Part shown: positions 60,498-64,000 of the stretch, piece by piece
How the letters are laid out: each line of letters opens with the position of its first letter
Numbering within the stretch: position 1 is the first letter of the stretch
Source of the DNA: DATAVB01 sp036267955
GTDB lineage: Bacteria; Actinomycetota; Actinomycetes; Mycobacteriales; QHCD01
Length of the DNA stretch: 64,000 nt
Assembly (NCBI GenBank): GCA_036267955.1
Contig: DATAVB010000004.1
Location: forward strand, 1 to 64,000
Direction: 5' to 3'
Program-made: the position numbers and the translations under genes
The notes under the pieces: model-generated
Told to the model about the DNA's origin: nothing
The model's database searches: none
Seen by the model: the letters and a program-made list of their open reading frames with translations, nothing else

Positions 60498-61226
60498 GTG
60501 CACCCACCGAATGACCTGACCGAGCTCGCCGAGTTGGGCCCGTTCTTCGCGCTGGACCGGCACTCCCCCGACACCGCGCCGGCCGAGCCGTGGCGGTCCA
60601 TGGCTGACCTGGTCGACGGCGATGCACTGACCGTACGGATCGCGGCCGTCCGGACCGCGCTCGCTGCGGCGGGCGGCCTCAGCCCCGAGTCGATCGAGCC
60701 TCGGGTAGCCGCCTCGATCGCCCACCTCGGCCTGGTCGCCCGGCTGATCTCGCCGGTGCTCGGGTTGGCGGTGTTGACCGGCGGCGTGCCGGAGGTCCAG
60801 CTGCGGCACATCCGCTGGCAGCCGGTCCTCGGCGGCCCGTTTCCGCTGTCGCTGCCCGTGGACGCCATTCCGCCCCGGCGATCCATCGACCCGATCGACA
60901 TCGCCGCGACGATCAGCCGACGGGTATTGGCCGGACCCGTCGCCGCACTGGTCGAGGCGACCCGACAACGGTCGGTGTCCGTACACATCGTGTGGGGCAA
61001 CGTGGCCTCGGCCGTCAACGGCGCCAGCACGATGATCGCCGCGGCTCGCCCGGCACTGGCCGCGGACGCACGAGTCATCGCCGACCGGTTGCTCGCCACG
61101 CCACCGTTGCGCGGCACGGCGACGTCGGGTCCGGATGGCTTCCGCCGGCGCAGCTGTTGCCTGATCTACCGGGTCGCACCGAACGCGAACGGTCCGGTCT
61201 GCGGCGACTGCGTACTGACCCGCTGA
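60498..61226 (+). CDS. FhuF-like ferric siderophore reductase C-terminal-type iron-sulfur protein
   Basis: The 242-residue protein ends in the FhuF family cysteine motif RRSCCLIYRVAPNANGPVCG then DCVLTR (Cys-Cys-x10-Cys-x2-Cys), which ligates a [2Fe-2S] cluster used to reduce siderophore-bound Fe3+. The preceding part is helical and Ala-rich, as in actinobacterial homologues. GTG start at 60498. It stands alone between divergent and convergent neighbours. With the encapsulin pair it suggests active iron handling in this chromosomal region. Confidence 0.82.
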   Translation: MHPPNDLTELAELGPFFALDRHSPDTAPAEPWRSMADLVDGDALTVRIAAVRTALAAAGGLSPESIEPRVAASIAHLGLVARLISPVLGLAVLTGGVPEVQLRHIRWQPVLGGPFPLSLPVDAIPPRRSIDPIDIAATISRRVLAGPVAALVEATRQRSVSVHIVWGNVASAVNGASTMIAAARPALAADARVIADRLLATPPLRGTATSGPDGFRRRSCCLIYRVAPNANGPVCGDCVLTR

Positions 61227-61237
61227 CCCCGATGGCG

Positions 61238-61894
61238 TTATGCAGATGCCGAATCGGGTGCCGGATCGGGTGCCGCGGTGTACGCGGCGATCGTGCGGTC
61301 TGCCATGGAACCCGCGGCCTCCGGATCGATCCCGGCCGCCAGCTGCATCTCACACCAGCGCCGCCCGCTGAGCGTCACGAACTGCCTGGCCTCGGTCGAG
61401 ACCATCCAGGCCGCGGCCTCCGACGGGTCCATGGGCAGGCCGGTCGGGAGATGCAATCCCAGTCCGGACATCGCCAGCTCCCAGCCGATGCCCACGGCGC
61501 CCGGGCCGAATTCGGCCCACTTCGCGTCCACCGGCAGCAGGTGTTCGAGCTCGAACCGGGTCAGACTGGCCGACTCGGCGGTCAGTCTGACCTCGATCCA
61601 GCTGACCGCTCCGTCGTATTCCCAGGTCGCGCCGAAGCTGTGCGGCGGATTGCAGCGTTCAATCGTCCCACCGGCATTTCCGTCGAGCTGGTAATGGCCG
61701 CCGAGTCGCAGCTCGCCGGAGACAGGCAGAAACCAACGTGAAATGCGGTCGGCATCGGTGCAGGCGTCCCAGAGGTCCGCCAGACCGGTCGGGTAGCTCT
61801 GGCTGACTGTCACAGTCCGGCCCTCGCCGGCCTCCAGCGCCCGATCGCCCACCTGGCGCCGTACCGCATTGATCTGCCCGATAACGTCGATCAT
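61238..61894 (-). CDS. SRPBCC (AHSA1-like) domain protein
   Basis: The 218-residue protein has the AHSA1/START-like fold: TVTVSQSYPTGLADLWDACT, RISRWFLPVSGELRLGGHYQ, GATWEYDGAVSWIEVRLT and a C-terminal helix with MDPSEAAAWMVS. Such proteins bind hydrophobic ligands or act as chaperone-like partners. It is encoded 2 bases after the ArsR-family gene stop, the common ArsR-SRPBCC module, and is expected to share its regulation. Ligand unknown. Confidence 0.87.
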   Translation of the reverse strand: MIDVIGQINAVRRQVGDRALEAGEGRTVTVSQSYPTGLADLWDACTDADRISRWFLPVSGELRLGGHYQLDGNAGGTIERCNPPHSFGATWEYDGAVSWIEVRLTAESASLTRFELEHLLPVDAKWAEFGPGAVGIGWELAMSGLGLHLPTGLPMDPSEAAAWMVSTEARQFVTLSGRRWCEMQLAAGIDPEAAGSMADRTIAAYTAAPDPAPDSASA

Positions 61895-61896
61895 GA

Positions 61897-62247
61897 CTAG
61901 CTCCTCGTGTCGTGGGCCGCATCGCGGCGGGCCCGTATGCCCCGGGCAACCTCTGTCTCCAGTGCGTTCAGATGCGGCTTCCAGAAAGTCCTGAAGCGGT
62001 CCAGCCAGGCGTCGATATCCCGCATGGGCTCGTACCGCACGGCGTAGAGACGGCGCGTGCCTTCCGGCCGTACGGTCGCGAAACCGTTCTCCCGCAGGGC
62101 TTTCAGATGTTGGGAGACAGCCGGCTGGGTAATTCCGAATTCTTTCTGAATCACCGTGCACACCGCGCCGGAGGTCAGCTCGCCGTCCGCGAGCAATTCC
62201 AGGATCCTGCGCCGGACCGGGTCGCCGAGTATGTCGAATGCGTGCAC
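61897..62247 (-). CDS. ArsR-family transcriptional regulator
   Basis: The 116-residue winged-helix protein has DILGDPVRRRILELLADGEL, ITQPAVSQHLKALRENGFATV and VRPEGTRRLYAVR. The metal Cys pair of metalloregulatory ArsR proteins is absent (one Cys only, in AVCTV), so a non-metal signal is likely. It starts with GTG. It heads the operon with the SRPBCC gene and is divergent from the MFS gene across 172 bases that include an AT-rich stretch (TTATATACG) suitable for a promoter. Confidence 0.9.
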   Translation of the reverse strand: MHAFDILGDPVRRRILELLADGELTSGAVCTVIQKEFGITQPAVSQHLKALRENGFATVRPEGTRRLYAVRYEPMRDIDAWLDRFRTFWKPHLNALETEVARGIRARRDAAHDTRS

Positions 62248-62419
62248 TCGACCACAATATCACCCTGCACTTATATACGCCATGAACTAATAATGACGGG
62301 TCGTCGCGGACATCGACGCGCGCCGTGGCTCCGTCATACCGGCCGTCGGAGCCTCTACATTGGACAAACGCAGCACGTCGGGGACTGCGTCCACCTGTCC
62401 TGCGCAAGGAGTCGGATCG

Positions 62420-64000
62420 ATGAGTGTTACCGCAGTCGAGCCAGCAGCGTCGTCGTCGTTGACTCGCAGCCGAACCCAGACCAACCTCGTGTTTGTCACG
62501 ATCCTGCTGGGAATGCTGCTCGCCGCGCTGGATCAGACGATCGTCTCGACCGCGCTGCCGACGATCGTGGCCGACCTTGGCGGCAGCGGCCACATGGCCT
62601 GGGTGGTCACCGCCTACCTGCTCGCCGAGACCGTCGCGACGGTACTGGTCGGAAAGTTCGGCGACATGTTCGGCCGGAAGATCATCTTCCAGCTCAGCGC
62701 GGTCGTCTTTGTCGGCGGGTCGGTGATCGCCGGCCTGTCCGGCAGCATGCTGATGCTGATCGTCGCGCGCGCCATCCAGGGAGTTGGCGGCGGCGGCTTG
62801 ATGGTGACCGCGATGGCGCTCATCGCCGATGTGATCCCACTGCGCCAGCGGGGCAAATACCAGGGTGCGCTCGGCGCGGTCTTCGGTGTCACCACTGTGG
62901 TCGGCCCGACCCTCGGCGGCCTCTTCACTGACCACGCCTCCTGGCGTTGGTGTTTCTACGTCAACGTGCCGGTCGCCGTGGTGATGCTCGCGATGACGGC
63001 CAGCACCATTCCCGCGGTCAAGACCGCATTGCGGCCGATCATCGATTACCTCGGCATCGCACTCGTCGCCCTCGGCTCCTGTGGACTGATCCTGGCCCTG
63101 GAATGGGGCGGCAACGAATACCCGTGGAAATCGGCGACGATCATCGGACTGTTCGCCGGTTCGGTCGTGCTGCTCGCCGCGTTCGTCCTGGTCGAGCTCC
63201 GCGCCGACGAACCCGTGCTGCCCATGCACCTGTTCCGCAGCCCGGTATTCGCCGTCTGTTCGATCCTCAGCTTCATCGTCGGCTTCGCCATGCTCGGCGC
63301 GATGACCTTCCTGCCGACCTACGTGCAATATGTCGACGGATCCTCCGCGACCATCTCCGGCGTCCGCACGCTCCCGCTCGTGGTCGGTCTGCTGGTGACC
63401 TCGATGCTGTCCGGAATGGTGGTCAGCAAGACCGGCAAATACCGGATCTTTCCCATCGCCGGCACCGGGATCATGGCGGTCGGGCTCTTTCTCATGTCCA
63501 CCATGGACGCCTCCTCCGGGGTCTTTCTGGAATCGCTCTTCATGTTCGTGTTGGGGCTGGGAATCGGCTCGGCCATGCAGGTGCTCACGATCGTCGTGCA
63601 GAACACCGTCGCGTATCACGAACTCGGCTCGGCCACCTCGGGCGTGACCTTCTTCCGGACGCTGGGCAGCTCGTTCGGCACTGCCATCTTCGGCACCCTC
63701 TACAGCAGCCAGCTCGAGCCGAACCTCGCCAAGGCGCTCGGTCAGTCCCCCGGGGTCTCACCGGCCGTGGTCACCAATCCAAAACTCCTGCACGAACTGC
63801 CGGGCCGATCGATCGTGCATGTCGTCGGCGCCTACGCCGACACCATCGATTTCGTCTTCCGGTGGGCCGTGCCCGTCGCCGTCGCCGGTTTCATCGTCGC
63901 CTGGTTCCTCAAGCAGGTCCCGATGCGGGACAGCTCCCGGGCTGGCGCGGCGGACATGGGAGACGGCTTCGGGGCCCCGGACAATGCGGACGCCGACCGG
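62420..64000 (+). CDS. MFS transporter, DHA2 (EmrB/QacA) type, 3' end outside window
   Basis: At least 527 residues are open to the window edge. The protein has MLLAALDQTIVSTALPTIV (motif D1), GKFGDMFGRKIIFQLSAVVF (motif A), RAIQGVGGGGLMVTAMALI (motif B) and VVGPTLGGLFTDHASWRW (motif C), with about 14 helices. A polar C-terminal tail (about residues 505 onward) is reached, so little is missing. It likely exports drugs or metabolites. It is divergent from the ArsR-SRPBCC pair and may be controlled from the shared gap. Confidence 0.92.
   Translation, partial: MSVTAVEPAASSSLTRSRTQTNLVFVTILLGMLLAALDQTIVSTALPTIVADLGGSGHMAWVVTAYLLAETVATVLVGKFGDMFGRKIIFQLSAVVFVGGSVIAGLSGSMLMLIVARAIQGVGGGGLMVTAMALIADVIPLRQRGKYQGALGAVFGVTTVVGPTLGGLFTDHASWRWCFYVNVPVAVVMLAMTASTIPAVKTALRPIIDYLGIALVALGSCGLILALEWGGNEYPWKSATIIGLFAGSVVLLAAFVLVELRADEPVLPMHLFRSPVFAVCSILSFIVGFAMLGAMTFLPTYVQYVDGSSATISGVRTLPLVVGLLVTSMLSGMVVSKTGKYRIFPIAGTGIMAVGLFLMSTMDASSGVFLESLFMFVLGLGIGSAMQVLTIVVQNTVAYHELGSATSGVTFFRTLGSSFGTAIFGTLYSSQLEPNLAKALGQSPGVSPAVVTNPKLLHELPGRSIVHVVGAYADTIDFVFRWAVPVAVAGFIVAWFLKQVPMRDSSRAGAADMGDGFGAPDNADADR

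Noticed and set aside
61238..63619. A 793-codon frame whose N-terminal two thirds are antisense to the MFS gene
   Set aside because: Only the last 218 residues from ATG 61894 form a real domain (SRPBCC); the rest is antisense, Asp/His/Arg-rich and low complexity.

Overview
The window reads as chromosomal DNA of a high-GC actinobacterium. The evidence is dense GC-rich coding, many GTG starts, many 4-base (ATGA/GTGA) stop-start overlaps, a CobI-CobJ fusion, an F420-type LLM oxidoreductase, a class F sortase with a DUF4397 partner, a DUF222-HNH (13E12-type) gene, and carbohydrate ABC importers that lack a local ATPase. Genus cannot be fixed from the sequence alone. I found no rRNA, tRNA, CRISPR array, integrase or transposase gene.

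Layout. (1) 1-11.25 kb: cobalamin synthesis. cobQ (left end missing) and cobT are followed by a truncated sugar-binding lipoprotein and a perfect 26-bp-arm palindrome. A histidine phosphatase translationally coupled to cobN lies on the minus strand, then an aldo/keto reductase, then the overlapping cobG-cobH-cobIJ run. (2) 11.25-25.3 kb: sugar-acid and small-molecule catabolism. It holds a galactonate-dehydratase-like enolase-superfamily enzyme, an LLM oxidoreductase, an MFS exporter and a tandem pair of amidohydrolase paralogues. A minus-strand operon follows: binding protein, two permeases, dehydratase, class II fumarase-like lyase, epimerase. It faces its likely LacI regulator, with two operator-like dyads in the gap. 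(3) 25.4-26.6 kb: an encapsulated ferritin-like cargo with a C-terminal targeting peptide, overlapping an encapsulin shell gene; this is an iron-storage nanocompartment. (4) 26.6-29.4 kb: an SDR and a DUF222-HNH gene preceded by tandem repeat units, each carrying a short ORF that overlaps the next start by ATGA. (5) 29.4-42.3 kb: LacI, GH38 alpha-mannosidase, SDR, TfoX-like protein, flavin monooxygenase, PCMT-like methyltransferase, adenylate kinase-like protein, DUF6328 membrane protein, DUF4091 protein, acetyl-xylan-esterase-like hydrolase and a benzoylformate-decarboxylase-like ThDP enzyme. (6) 42.4-47.7 kb: PadR with an MFS pump, TetR with a perfect 19-bp operator-like dyad, a hypothetical-PAP2 pair, an SDR, and a DUF5994 remnant. 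(7) 47.7-55.7 kb: two divergent GT4 glycosyltransferases, an alpha/alpha-barrel-like protein, LacI, and a second carbohydrate importer. (8) 55.9-64 kb: YchJ-like protein, SDR, DUF4397 protein with class F sortase, membrane-anchored secreted protein, FhuF-like protein, an ArsR/SRPBCC pair and a truncated MFS exporter.

Main themes. Several LacI-controlled sugar uptake and catabolism modules sit beside cobalamin and iron-storage genes. A 57-bp inverted repeat recurs in the same orientation just after two genes. The least explained structures are the ATGA-linked short-ORF array before the DUF222-HNH gene, the fumarase-like enzyme whose signature Asn is Pro, the amidohydrolase pair in which one member has lost a metal-ligand His, and the class F sortase with no Arg after its catalytic Cys.
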